Source of the DNA: CAYTOJ01 sp964439415
Lineage (GTDB): Bacteria; Pseudomonadota; Alphaproteobacteria; Rickettsiales; CAZAGG01
Assembly (NCBI GenBank): GCA_964439415.1
Contig: CAYTOJ010000016.1
Location: 1-24,506, forward strand
Length of the DNA: 24,506 bases
Direction of reading: 5' to 3'
Position 1 is the stretch's first letter. Every line of letters starts with the position of its first letter. Under the pieces are notes generated by a model. It did not search any database. It was not told where the DNA came from and was given only the letters and a program-made list of their open reading frames with translations. Of this stretch, positions 7,572 through 14,777 are shown piece by piece. Position numbers and translations under genes: made by a program.

Positions 7572-8183
7572 CTAATCTGTAGAAGTAGTTCTTCTGTAAG
7601 ACCATTCATTACCAGGACCAATAACTAATACCATATCCTCAGGGGTAAACAGCATCCATTGTTGTGCGTAACTGTCATCGGTATAAGTGGGGAATGTATG
7701 GAGGGTTAAATGTTCTTCAAAATGGAATTTTGTTTCTAAACTTGGCAGTATCAATTCAATGTTATTTAACGTCAGACCATTAATAGACTTCTTTCGGAAC
7801 TCTACTGCGCTGGCAAATTTGCTTGTCGCTGTGCTTCTCGAATCCGCATGTACTTCTTTGTACACTTGCGTTTCTGCGATGCTCGCTTCGCGCACTTTGC
7901 TCACCGCAGCGAGTTGCGAAAGAAGTCTAATTAACTCAATTGCACCCTGCATTTTTTCACGCTGATCGTTACAAGCTGAAATCAACGTATCTCCATCAGA
8001 GATATACCAGGCGCAGCAATATATCCATAAATGCCATTCAGATCTTGTTTTATCATCTATCGGTTGATTACCAAACTCTACTGTTATAAAGCTTCCGTGG
8101 CCTATACTTGCATCCCATGCCCTCCGCCCCAGGAGCGGCTCAATAATTCTTTTTATCTCATGTATGCTCTGCTGTAGTATCAT
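7572..8183 (-). CDS. Uncharacterised protein interrupted in frame by a palindromic repeat
   Basis: This 203-residue product resembles a family of about 150-residue uncharacterised bacterial proteins that I recognise only by its pattern: RRAWDASIGHGSFITVEFG, EWHLWIYCCAW, then FHFEEHLTLHTFPTYTDD, QQWMLFTPEDMVL and GPGNEWSYR. It is probably a soluble cytoplasmic protein; no signal peptide or membrane segment is visible. No function is known to me. Residues 86-133 come entirely from the 144-bp family 2 palindrome. Taking out the element and a 3-base duplication rejoins AIEL-I-NGLTL without changing frame, restoring a continuous domain. The added 48 residues are polar and basic and fall between two parts of the domain. 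Start ATG at 8183; nadE follows on the same strand. Confidence 0.75.
   Translation of the reverse strand: MILQQSIHEIKRIIEPLLGRRAWDASIGHGSFITVEFGNQPIDDKTRSEWHLWIYCCAWYISDGDTLISACNDQREKMQGAIELIRLLSQLAAVSKVREASIAETQVYKEVHADSRSTATSKFASAVEFRKKSINGLTLNNIELILPSLETKFHFEEHLTLHTFPTYTDDSYAQQWMLFTPEDMVLVIGPGNEWSYRRTTSTD
7785..7928 (-). repeat. 144-bp palindromic element (family 2) inserted in frame in a gene
   Basis: The ends AGACTTCTTTCGGAACT and AGTTGCGAAAGAAGTCT are inverted repeats differing at one position, and the two halves continue to pair imperfectly towards a centre near GTACTTCTTTGTAC (about 7850-7864). AAT flanks it on both sides (7782-7784 and 7929-7931), consistent with a 3-bp target duplication. 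It has 48 codons without a stop in the host gene frame. Half of a second copy is at 1-68. The behaviour is like that of Rickettsia palindromic elements; whether it belongs to a named family cannot be told here. Confidence 0.9.
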
Positions 8184-8376
8184 AATGCTGTGTACAGGAT
8201 TGAGAGCCGAGAATTAATACTAAAAAACAGTAATCTCAAGGCGCTTTTAGCATCCTCAAGAATTGCTCTGGCATTTGTTCCAAACTTTTTAACTGGTGGA
8301 GGCCATGAGCTTTTTAATTGCTATTTTATATGTAATTTTATAGGTCAGGCGGAATATATTTTGGATGGTTTGCCTT
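8184..8376. other. Divergent intergenic region upstream of sodB
   Basis: This 193-bp gap separates the minus-strand gene starting at 8183 from sodB. It is AT-rich and should hold promoters in both directions, but no convincing -35/-10 pair stands out. A 74-codon open frame crosses it without resemblance to anything I know and runs into sodB out of frame; I treat it as non-coding. Nothing else is seen. Confidence 0.5.
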
Positions 8377-8985
8377 ATGCCTATAGAATTGCCTGCACTG
8401 CCTTATGCTTATGATGCCCTGCAACCGCACATTTCAGCGGAGACATTGAATTTTCACCATGGCAAGCATCACAAGGCATACGTGGACAATCTGAATAAAC
8501 TCATAGCTGCCACTGACCTGGAGGCAAAAAGTTTAGAAGAACTGATTCTTCTTAGTGTCGGTGATTCATCCAAAGTCGGTATTTTTAATAATGCTGCGCA
8601 AGTATGGAACCATACCTTCTTCTGGAATTCCATGAAGCCAAATGGTGGCGGTACGCCGGAAGCTGCGCTTAAAGACAAAATAGACTCTGACTTAAGTGGT
8701 TTGGAGAAGTTCAAAGAAGATTTTAAAACTGCAGCAACCACACAATTTGGTAGCGGCTGGGCATGGCTGGTGCTGGATTCTGGTAAGTTAAAAGTGATAA
8801 AAACTGCAAATGCAGACCTGCCGATGGCGCATAATCAGAAGGCTCTGCTTACCTGCGATGTTTGGGAACATGCCTATTATCTTGATTATCAGAATCGCCG
8901 GGCGGACTTTGTAGATGTTTTCTTAAATAAACTGGTTAACTGGGATTTCGTTGCGGCTAATCTTGCATATACCCAAAACAGTTGA
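8377..8985 (+). CDS. sodB: Superoxide dismutase, iron type
   Basis: The enzyme converts superoxide to hydrogen peroxide and oxygen in the cytoplasm. The 202-residue product has the four metal ligands His27 (NFHHGKHHKAYV), His79 (VWNHTFFW), Asp161 and His165 (DVWEHAYYLDY). The Gln in AAQVWNHTFFW and the motif QFGSGWAWL point to the iron rather than manganese subtype. ATG 8377 (MPIELPALPYAYDAL) matches the usual family start and has GGATGG eight bases upstream; an earlier ATG at 8365 would add four residues. The protein proper ends at about NWDFVAANLA; the last codons (YTQNS) and the stop lie inside the first hairpin of a three-hairpin repeat, so that element has supplied the C-terminus. Confidence 0.96.
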   Translation: MPIELPALPYAYDALQPHISAETLNFHHGKHHKAYVDNLNKLIAATDLEAKSLEELILLSVGDSSKVGIFNNAAQVWNHTFFWNSMKPNGGGTPEAALKDKIDSDLSGLEKFKEDFKTAATTQFGSGWAWLVLDSGKLKVIKTANADLPMAHNQKALLTCDVWEHAYYLDYQNRRADFVDVFLNKLVNWDFVAANLAYTQNS

Positions 8986-9003
8986 AGTCTGTTTTGGGTA
9001 TAT
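8967..9003 (+). terminator. Hairpin A of repeat copy 1, terminator-like, spanning the sodB stop
   Basis: A perfect 15-bp stem (ATATACCCAAAACAG with CTGTTTTGGGTATAT) around the loop TTGAAGT, followed by the T-rich stretch TGTTTATATATTT. The sodB TGA (8983-8985) lies in the loop. It could terminate sodB transcription, though the U-tract is interrupted. It is the first of three hairpins of a repeat that recurs at the right end of the window. Confidence 0.7.
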
Positions 9004-9106
9004 TGTTTATATATTTGCGCATGGCCGCCAATCCAGCCCCATGCGCGTCTATACTGCTCGCGAATTAGGAACCTAAAATCAGCACTCTTCGAACGCGAGC
9101 AATATA
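8967..9106 (+). repeat. Three-hairpin repeat (family 3), copy 1
   Basis: Three hairpins follow one another: A at 8967-9003 (15-bp stem), B at 9017-9046 (GCGCATGG with CCATGCGC) and C at 9050-9106 (TATACTGCTCGCG with CGCGAGCAATATA, 12 of 13 pairing, about 30-base loop). Spacers are 13 bases A-B and 3 bases B-C. Two more copies with the same order and spacing lie at 24050-24218 and, inverted, at 24316-24454. No protein is encoded. Confidence 0.9.
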
Positions 9107-9140
9107 GCCTTAAATCCTGGACTTTTCTGAGGTTTTCTTA

Positions 9141-9167
9141 TATCTGAGCGCAAATATTCCTCAGATA
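9141..9167. promoter_or_regulatory. Inverted repeat directly upstream of mnmG
   Basis: TATCTGAG and CTCAGATA form a perfect 8-bp inverted repeat with an 11-base spacer. It ends five bases before the mnmG ATG, where a Shine-Dalgarno would normally sit, and no other ribosome binding site is visible. It may act as an mRNA hairpin limiting translation or as a protein-binding site; the sequence does not say which. Confidence 0.4.
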
Positions 9168-9172
9168 GTTAC

Positions 9173-11044
9173 ATGAATGCTATTGTACATTGTGATGTTC
9201 TTGTAGTCGGCGGTGGTCATGCAGGCACTGAAGCTGCTGCTGCTGCTGCGCGTGCTGGCGCTGATACTGTATTGCTTACAGGCAGGATTGATTCTATTGG
9301 TGAAATGTCTTGCAACCCTGCAATCGGTGGTATTGCAAAGGGTACTATCGTAAAGGAGATTGACGCGCTGGATGGTATTATGGCGCGGGCGATTGACATG
9401 GCTGGTATACATTTCCGTGTGCTTAACCGCAGCAAGGGGCCAGCGGTCTGGGGCCCTAGAGCACAGGCAGACCGCAAACTATACAAATCAGCAGTGCAGG
9501 GGCTTTTAGGGGGCTTTCAGAATCTCCATATTATGGAGGGTATGGCAACCAGCATCCAGTACGACAGTAAAGGCCATTTAAAAGCTATACATACAGCAAG
9601 TGGTGGCATCATAAACTGCGGTGCGGCTGTTCTAACCACGGGTACATTTCTGAATGGCCTTATTCACATTGGCAGCAAAAAAATACCTGCAGGTAGGGTA
9701 GGGGAGGAGCCTTCCGTTGGTATATCGGACTGCCTGACCAAGGCTGGCTTAAGATTAGGGCGGCTTAAAACAGGAACACCGCCACGCCTGGACGGCAGAA
9801 CCATTAATTTCAGGGCTTTGGAAGCGCAAGCTGGTGATGACCCGATAATGCCGTTCTCGGTGCTAACTAATGGGATTAGATCCGCGCAGGTTTTATGTCA
9901 TATCACTCATACCACTAAAGCTACGCATGAGATTATACGGAACAATCTTGATAAGTCTCCGATGTATTCAGGCGAGATTGTTGGCAGGGGGCCTCGCTAC
10001 TGCCCATCAATCGAAGACAAAGTAGTAAGGTTTGCTAATAAGGAAAGGCATCAGATTTTTCTGGAGCCTGAAGGTCTGGATGATTTTATTGTTTACCCAA
10101 ATGGCATATCAACATCGCTACCTGAGGATGTGCAGCGGGATATTTTAAAGTCAATTCCAGGTCTTGAAAACGTGATCATGATAAGGCCGGGTTATGCAGT
10201 TGAGTATGACTATGTAGATCCGGTGCAGCTTAATCGTAGGCTCCAGGTAAAATCAATCCCTGGGCTTTTTCTGGCAGGGCAGATTAATGGCACTACCGGG
10301 TACGAGGAAGCGGCAGGGCAGGGGTTGATAGCGGGGGTTAATGCCGCGTTCCATGCCGCATCTGCTGGTAAGGAATTTGTATTAGATCGTTCAAGCTCAA
10401 TGATTGGTGTTATGGTTGATGATCTTACATCCCTTGGCACTAGCGAGCCATATCGGGTTTTTACTTCGCGCTCTGAATACCGCCTTAACATCCGTGCAGA
10501 TAACGCAGAAGAGCGTTTGCTTGAAATAGGTGTTGATGCAGGTATTGTTTCGAACCTGCGTTCGAGCAGATATATAACTAAGAAGGCAAATAAACTGGAA
10601 TTAGAAGAGTACTTAATGTGTGTATCAGTTACACCTAGCCAGATTCAAAAATTTGGCTTTAAGATCAGTCAGGATGGAAAAAGGAAGTCGGCATACGATC
10701 TTCTGGCGTGCGCATGTCCATACGATACACTGGTGGAAATATTTCCTGAAATTGGATTGCGCAACAAAAGTTATCTTAACGAAATAGCCATTGCAGCATT
10801 ATATTCCAGATACACAGAAAGACAATCAATAGAGGCGCGCATGGTTAATTCTGAATCTGGTTTGAAGTTGCCCTCAGCACTTGATTATTTATCACTGCCA
10901 TCGCTGTCGCGTGAAGTGGCTGAGAAGCTTCAGTACCACAGGCCGGAGAGTATAGCAGCTGCAATGCGCATTCAGGGCGTTACTCCAGCGGCAGCTATTG
11001 CAGTTCTCTCCCATGTGAAAAAATGCGCACATAATTCCGCTTAG
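9173..11044 (+). CDS. mnmG: tRNA uridine-5-carboxymethylaminomethyl modification enzyme MnmG
   Basis: MnmG (GidA), with MnmE, modifies the wobble uridine U34 of several tRNAs using FAD and a folate one-carbon unit. The 623-residue product has the FAD-binding loop VVGGGHAGTEAA at the N-terminus, the family motifs GEMSCNPAIGGIAKG, GPAVWGPRAQADR, LKTGTPPRLDGRTI and GQINGTTGYEEAAGQGL, and the C-terminal helical domain that binds MnmE. Length is typical. ATG 9173 is the natural start; a palindrome sits immediately upstream. It is followed 18 bases later by rsmG and then parA and parB, the order common around alphaproteobacterial replication-origin regions and elsewhere in the class. Confidence 0.97.
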   Translation: MNAIVHCDVLVVGGGHAGTEAAAAAARAGADTVLLTGRIDSIGEMSCNPAIGGIAKGTIVKEIDALDGIMARAIDMAGIHFRVLNRSKGPAVWGPRAQADRKLYKSAVQGLLGGFQNLHIMEGMATSIQYDSKGHLKAIHTASGGIINCGAAVLTTGTFLNGLIHIGSKKIPAGRVGEEPSVGISDCLTKAGLRLGRLKTGTPPRLDGRTINFRALEAQAGDDPIMPFSVLTNGIRSAQVLCHITHTTKATHEIIRNNLDKSPMYSGEIVGRGPRYCPSIEDKVVRFANKERHQIFLEPEGLDDFIVYPNGISTSLPEDVQRDILKSIPGLENVIMIRPGYAVEYDYVDPVQLNRRLQVKSIPGLFLAGQINGTTGYEEAAGQGLIAGVNAAFHAASAGKEFVLDRSSSMIGVMVDDLTSLGTSEPYRVFTSRSEYRLNIRADNAEERLLEIGVDAGIVSNLRSSRYITKKANKLELEEYLMCVSVTPSQIQKFGFKISQDGKRKSAYDLLACACPYDTLVEIFPEIGLRNKSYLNEIAIAALYSRYTERQSIEARMVNSESGLKLPSALDYLSLPSLSREVAEKLQYHRPESIAAAMRIQGVTPAAAIAVLSHVKKCAHNSA

Positions 11045-11062
11045 GAGGCTCGTAGAGGGTAA

Positions 11063-11641
11063 ATGAAGGTCGTTCCATGTGAAATCGCCCCGGCACTAGA
11101 AAAGTACTCTGGAATGCTTTTAAAATGGAATATGCGAATTAATTTGCTTGGTGGTTCCGCAAAAGAAGATCTGCAAAATAGGCATTTAGATGATTCGCTG
11201 CAGTTGGCAAATCTCCTATTGACCAGGGGCTGTTTTGGCAAGCGGGTCTTGGATATTGGTAGTGGTAACGGCCTGCCTGGTATTCCTATGGCACTAATGG
11301 GGCTTGATGTAACCATGGTGGAGTCAGTGCGAAAAAAAGGGTATTTTTTAGAAGAGTGTGTGCGTAGTCTGGGTTTGGGTTCAAAGGTTCTGATTTGCAG
11401 GATTGAAGAAGTTGTGGGTCATTATGATGTAATAACTGCGCGTGCCATCGCAAGTATCAATAGCATATTGCACCTAACAAAAGAATTGCACCCGCAAGCC
11501 TATTATTTGCTGAAAGGCACTTCCTACAAAAAAGAGTTGATGGAAGCAAAAAGTTGCTGGAGTTTTGACTGTGAGGAGTTAGATAGTATCACTGCTGCTG
11601 ATGCAAAAATTCTTATTATAAAAAACTGCATCCGCCGATAA
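11063..11641 (+). CDS. rsmG: 16S rRNA (guanine-527-N7)-methyltransferase RsmG
   Basis: RsmG (GidB) methylates G527 of 16S rRNA in the 30S subunit with S-adenosylmethionine. The 192-residue product shows KWNMRINLLG and the NRHLDDSLQL segment typical of the family, the SAM-binding loop VLDIGSGNGLPGIPMAL, VESVRKKGYFLEECVRSLGL, and TARAIASINSIL further on. It is at the short end of family length but looks complete. ATG 11063 has AGAGGG upstream. It is tightly downstream of mnmG and 31 bases ahead of parA, so probably in one transcription unit. Confidence 0.94.
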   Translation: MKVVPCEIAPALEKYSGMLLKWNMRINLLGGSAKEDLQNRHLDDSLQLANLLLTRGCFGKRVLDIGSGNGLPGIPMALMGLDVTMVESVRKKGYFLEECVRSLGLGSKVLICRIEEVVGHYDVITARAIASINSILHLTKELHPQAYYLLKGTSYKKELMEAKSCWSFDCEELDSITAADAKILIIKNCIRR

Positions 11642-11672
11642 GTTTGTAAGTGCATAATTATAGGGGGCGAGT

Positions 11673-12488
11673 ATGGGGGCGCGTATAAATGGCAGAGTAA
11701 TCTGCACTGTAAATCAAAAGGGTGGTGTGGGCAAAACTACTACGGCGGTAAATCTGGCAACCGGTCTTGCTGCTGTAGGGAAGAGGGTTCTGTTGATAGA
11801 TTTTGACCCGCAGGGAAATGCCAGTACCGGCCTTGGGGTTAATAAAAATTCTGGTGCTAATACTATATATGATGTGCTTTGCGGTTCCTGCGAAATCGCA
11901 GAGGCATCTCATAAAACATTTATCCCTAATCTCGAAATATCTCCATCCAATGTTGACCTTGCGGGCAGTGAACTTGAGCTTGTTACTGTTACCGGGCGGG
12001 AGTATGTTTTAAAAGAGGCTACAACAGATCTGCGCAGCAAATATGATTTTACTGTAATAGACTGCCCGCCATCGCTAAGCCTTCTTACAATCAATGCCAT
12101 GGTTGCTTCAGATGCATTGCTTGTGCCGCTGCAATGTGAATACTATGCATTAGAAGGCTTAAGCTATTTGATGAAAACATTTGAACTGGTGCGCAAACGG
12201 CTTAATCCTGACCTGGAAATGCTTGGAGTTCTCCTTACCATGTTTGATAAGAGAAATAAGCTATCCGGCCTGATTGAGCAGGATGTACGAAGCGTTCTGA
12301 AAGAAAAGGTATTCGATACCGTTGTTCCAAGAAATGTTAAGGTAAGTGAAGCGCCATCGCACGGCAAGCCTGCTATTATATATGATCTCAATTGCACAGG
12401 TTCCCAGGCCTATCTGATGCTTGCCAGAGAGGTTCTGAAAAGAACGGCTCGCTTAAATTCGCCTGCGCAATCATTACAAGCTGCATAA
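11673..12488 (+). CDS. parA: Chromosome partitioning ATPase ParA (Soj)
   Basis: ParA is a Walker-type ATPase that binds nucleoid DNA non-specifically and is moved by ParB to segregate origins. The 271-residue product has the deviant Walker A box KGGVGKTT at residues 16-23, LLIDFDPQGNASTGLG (A' motif) and VIDCPPSLSLLTINAM (Walker B). The short N-terminus without a DNA-binding extension fits chromosomal rather than plasmid type Ia ParA. ATG 11673 is preceded by AGGGGGCGAGT, a strong ribosome binding site. parB follows after 24 bases. Confidence 0.97.
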   Translation: MGARINGRVICTVNQKGGVGKTTTAVNLATGLAAVGKRVLLIDFDPQGNASTGLGVNKNSGANTIYDVLCGSCEIAEASHKTFIPNLEISPSNVDLAGSELELVTVTGREYVLKEATTDLRSKYDFTVIDCPPSLSLLTINAMVASDALLVPLQCEYYALEGLSYLMKTFELVRKRLNPDLEMLGVLLTMFDKRNKLSGLIEQDVRSVLKEKVFDTVVPRNVKVSEAPSHGKPAIIYDLNCTGSQAYLMLAREVLKRTARLNSPAQSLQAA

Positions 12489-12512
12489 TAATCAAAAAAA
12501 CAGTAGGTACGT

Positions 12513-13406
12513 ATGGCTATGGTTAGACCCACATTAGGCAGAGGCCTTTCAGCGTTGCTTTCCGATAATGCAAATGAAAGTGAGCAGATACAGCAGGCAG
12601 TGCAGAAAGGTGCTGTGATGGAGGTTTTGCTGGATGATATAACTCCAAATCCAAATCAGCCGCGACGGTTCTTTAGGCAGGGGGAAATTGAAGAGCTGGC
12701 GGCTTCAATTAAGGAAAAGGGAGTTCTCCAGCCTCTACTGCTCAGGAATTGTCCGCCGGGCACGAAACACAAATATGAAATTATTGCCGGGGAGCGTAGA
12801 TGGCGCGCAGCGCGTGAAGCTGGAATCAGGCAGGTTCCAGCTATAATAAAGTCTTATTCTGATAACGAGACCTTGGAAGTTGCCCTAATAGAGAATATTC
12901 AGCGGGAGGATTTAAGCCCGATAGAAGAAGCATCAGCCTATAAAAAACTTATGGAAGCCTTTGGTTATACATATGAAGCCATCGCTGAAAAGGTAAGCAA
13001 AAGCCGCAGTCACATAATGAATTTAATCAGGCTGCTGAATCTACCTGAGGAAGTGAAGCGAATGGTCGATGAAGGTACTCTCAGCATGGGGCACGCCAGA
13101 GCCATCATAATGATGGATGATCCTGCAACTGCCGCGCAGGAAATAATAAAAGGCAAGATGACAGTACGCGATGCCGAACGCATGGCTAACTTATCAAAAA
13201 GAAAGACGGCTAATAAAGAACCTGTAGAAATATCAGACTTTGATGATGCACCCAGGGGGGGGGATATAGATGAGATCCGCCGGATGATTTCAAATACCCT
13301 GAATGTTCCTGTTGTTATTGAACAGAAAGGCACTGGCGGACAGATAATTATCAGTTATAAAAACTTCCGCGAATTTGACGCTTTAATTCAGAAATTAGGT
13401 GTGTAG
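12513..13406 (+). CDS. parB: Chromosome partitioning protein ParB (Spo0J)
   Basis: ParB is a CTP-dependent DNA clamp that loads at parS sites and spreads, guiding origin segregation with ParA. The 297-residue product begins with the typical LGRGLSALLSDN and has the CTP/arginine-patch motifs NPNQPRRFF, GERRWRAAREAGI and ENIQREDLSPIEEA, a helix-turn-helix around YEAIAEKVSKSRSHIMNLIR, and a C-terminal dimerisation domain. It directly follows parA. No convincing parS site was found nearby. Length and motifs look normal. Confidence 0.96.
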   Translation: MAMVRPTLGRGLSALLSDNANESEQIQQAVQKGAVMEVLLDDITPNPNQPRRFFRQGEIEELAASIKEKGVLQPLLLRNCPPGTKHKYEIIAGERRWRAAREAGIRQVPAIIKSYSDNETLEVALIENIQREDLSPIEEASAYKKLMEAFGYTYEAIAEKVSKSRSHIMNLIRLLNLPEEVKRMVDEGTLSMGHARAIIMMDDPATAAQEIIKGKMTVRDAERMANLSKRKTANKEPVEISDFDDAPRGGDIDEIRRMISNTLNVPVVIEQKGTGGQIIISYKNFREFDALIQKLGV

Positions 13407-13432
13407 AGAAAAATCAGAGGACTAAAAAGCAT

Positions 13433-13870
13433 ATGAATATTGAAAAAGTGTTGAGTATGATCCCTCACCGTTATCCGCTTTTATTGGTGGACAGGGTGAA
13501 GGATATTCAAGCAGGTATCAGTGCGGTTGGAATAAAAAATGTTACCTTCAATGAGCCGCATTTTATGGGGCATTTTCCTGGCAAACCTATAATGCCTGGG
13601 GTGTTGATAATAGAGGCAATGGCGCAAACCTCTGCGGTGCTGGTAGTTCATAGCCTGAATGAAGAAGCGCATGACAAGCTGGTTTATTTTATGTCAATAG
13701 AGGAAGCCAAGTTCCGGAAACCTGTTATTCCAGGCGATCAATTGGAACTGAAAGTAGAAACTTTGCGCTGCCGTGGACCGGTCTGGAAATTCTCAGGCAA
13801 AGGCATGGTGGATGGCTCATTGGTAGCTGAGGCCGTATTTACAGCCATGATCGTGGATAAGGATAAATAA
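13433..13870 (+). CDS. fabZ: 3-hydroxyacyl-ACP dehydratase FabZ
   Basis: FabZ dehydrates 3-hydroxyacyl-ACP in fatty acid elongation and supplies acyl chains for phospholipid and lipid A. The 145-residue hot-dog-fold product has MIPHRYPLLLVDRV at the start and the active-site segment with His47 (PHFMGHFPGKPIMPG) and Glu61 (IIEAMAQTSAVL). The stop overlaps the lpxA start as TAATG, so the two are translationally coupled, the usual fabZ-lpxA order. lpxD, often upstream, is absent here; parB takes its place. Confidence 0.96.
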   Translation: MNIEKVLSMIPHRYPLLLVDRVKDIQAGISAVGIKNVTFNEPHFMGHFPGKPIMPGVLIIEAMAQTSAVLVVHSLNEEAHDKLVYFMSIEEAKFRKPVIPGDQLELKVETLRCRGPVWKFSGKGMVDGSLVAEAVFTAMIVDKDK

Positions 13871-14670
13871 TGGCGATTCATCCAACTGCAATTATCGAAC
13901 CCGGCGCAAAAATCAGTGATGATGCATATATAGGAGCCTACTGCACCATTGGATCACAAGTGGAAATCAGCAGCAACGTGCGGCTTGAGAGTCATATCAG
14001 CATTTCCGGATGCAGCAGAGTAGGGGAGGGGACGCACATATTCCCGTTTGCATCAATTGGCCATGCACCGCAGGATTTAAAATACAGGGGTGAAGAATCA
14101 CGTCTGGAAATTGGTAAAAACAACATCATCCGCGAGCATGTAACTATTAATCCTGGCACGTCTGGCGGTGGGATGCTTACCAGCATTGGCAACAACTGCC
14201 TGTTTATGGTGGGCAGCCACGTTGCGCATGACTGCAGGGTAGGAAACAACGTTATCCTGGCCAATAATGCAACTCTGGCCGGGCATGTAGAAGTAGGGGA
14301 TTATGCGGTTATCGGCGGGTTGTCAGCAATTCACCAGTTTGTGCGAATAGGTGCGCACGCTATGATCGGTGGCATGTCCGGCATTGAGAGCGATATTATA
14401 CCATACGGCAATGCCTATGGAGAGAGGGCTAGTTTGAGAGGCCTTAACCTTACAGGCATGAAAAGGCGTGGTTTTGGCAAGGAAGAAATAAATGCCATCA
14501 GGCAGGCATTTAGTGCTTTATTTGATAGTGCAGGTGAATTTGCAGCGCGCTTGAGTAAAGTTGAAGCTGACTATACAGCCAATCCTTATGTTCTGGAGAT
14601 ACTAAAGTTTATCCGTTCCGAAAACTCCCGTGGTTTATGCCATCCAAAAGCTACGGGGAGTATGGCCTAA
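13870..14670 (+). CDS. lpxA: UDP-N-acetylglucosamine O-acyltransferase LpxA
   Basis: LpxA performs the first step of lipid A synthesis, moving a 3-hydroxyacyl chain from ACP to UDP-GlcNAc in the cytoplasm. The 266-residue product is a left-handed β-helix of hexapeptide repeats (IHPTAIIEPGAKISDDAYIG and on) with a helical C-terminal part. The catalytic His is His120 in SHVAHDCRVGN, matching His125 of the E. coli enzyme, and HQFVRIG follows as expected. It shows that the organism makes lipid A, which argues against Anaplasmataceae. It overlaps fabZ; lpxB is not in the window. Confidence 0.96.
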   Translation: MAIHPTAIIEPGAKISDDAYIGAYCTIGSQVEISSNVRLESHISISGCSRVGEGTHIFPFASIGHAPQDLKYRGEESRLEIGKNNIIREHVTINPGTSGGGMLTSIGNNCLFMVGSHVAHDCRVGNNVILANNATLAGHVEVGDYAVIGGLSAIHQFVRIGAHAMIGGMSGIESDIIPYGNAYGERASLRGLNLTGMKRRGFGKEEINAIRQAFSALFDSAGEFAARLSKVEADYTANPYVLEILKFIRSENSRGLCHPKATGSMA

Positions 14671-14764
14671 CAGTCCTGGCATCCTTATTGCATATACACA
14701 CTTATGGTTGATTTTGCGGCTGATTTTAAAACTGCGAAACCATTCGTTAACATATGCATGATAT

Positions 14765-14770
14765 AAGGAG
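14765..14770 (+). promoter_or_regulatory. Strong Shine-Dalgarno fixing the fliW start
   Basis: AAGGAG lies seven bases upstream of ATG 14778 and downstream of the alternative ATGs at 14754 and 14758. It is one of the clearest ribosome binding sites in the window. Confidence 0.7.
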
Positions 14771-14777
14771 CATTGAT

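Noticed and set aside
8190..8414. 74-codon + strand frame upstream of sodB
   Set aside because: Overlaps the sodB start out of frame, no recognisable motif, composition like intergenic DNA.
11071..11086. parS-like sequence CGTTCCATGTGAAATC near parAB
   Set aside because: Only about 12 of 16 positions fit the usual parS consensus, the palindrome is broken, and it lies in the rsmG coding start. A match this loose is expected by chance in 24 kb.
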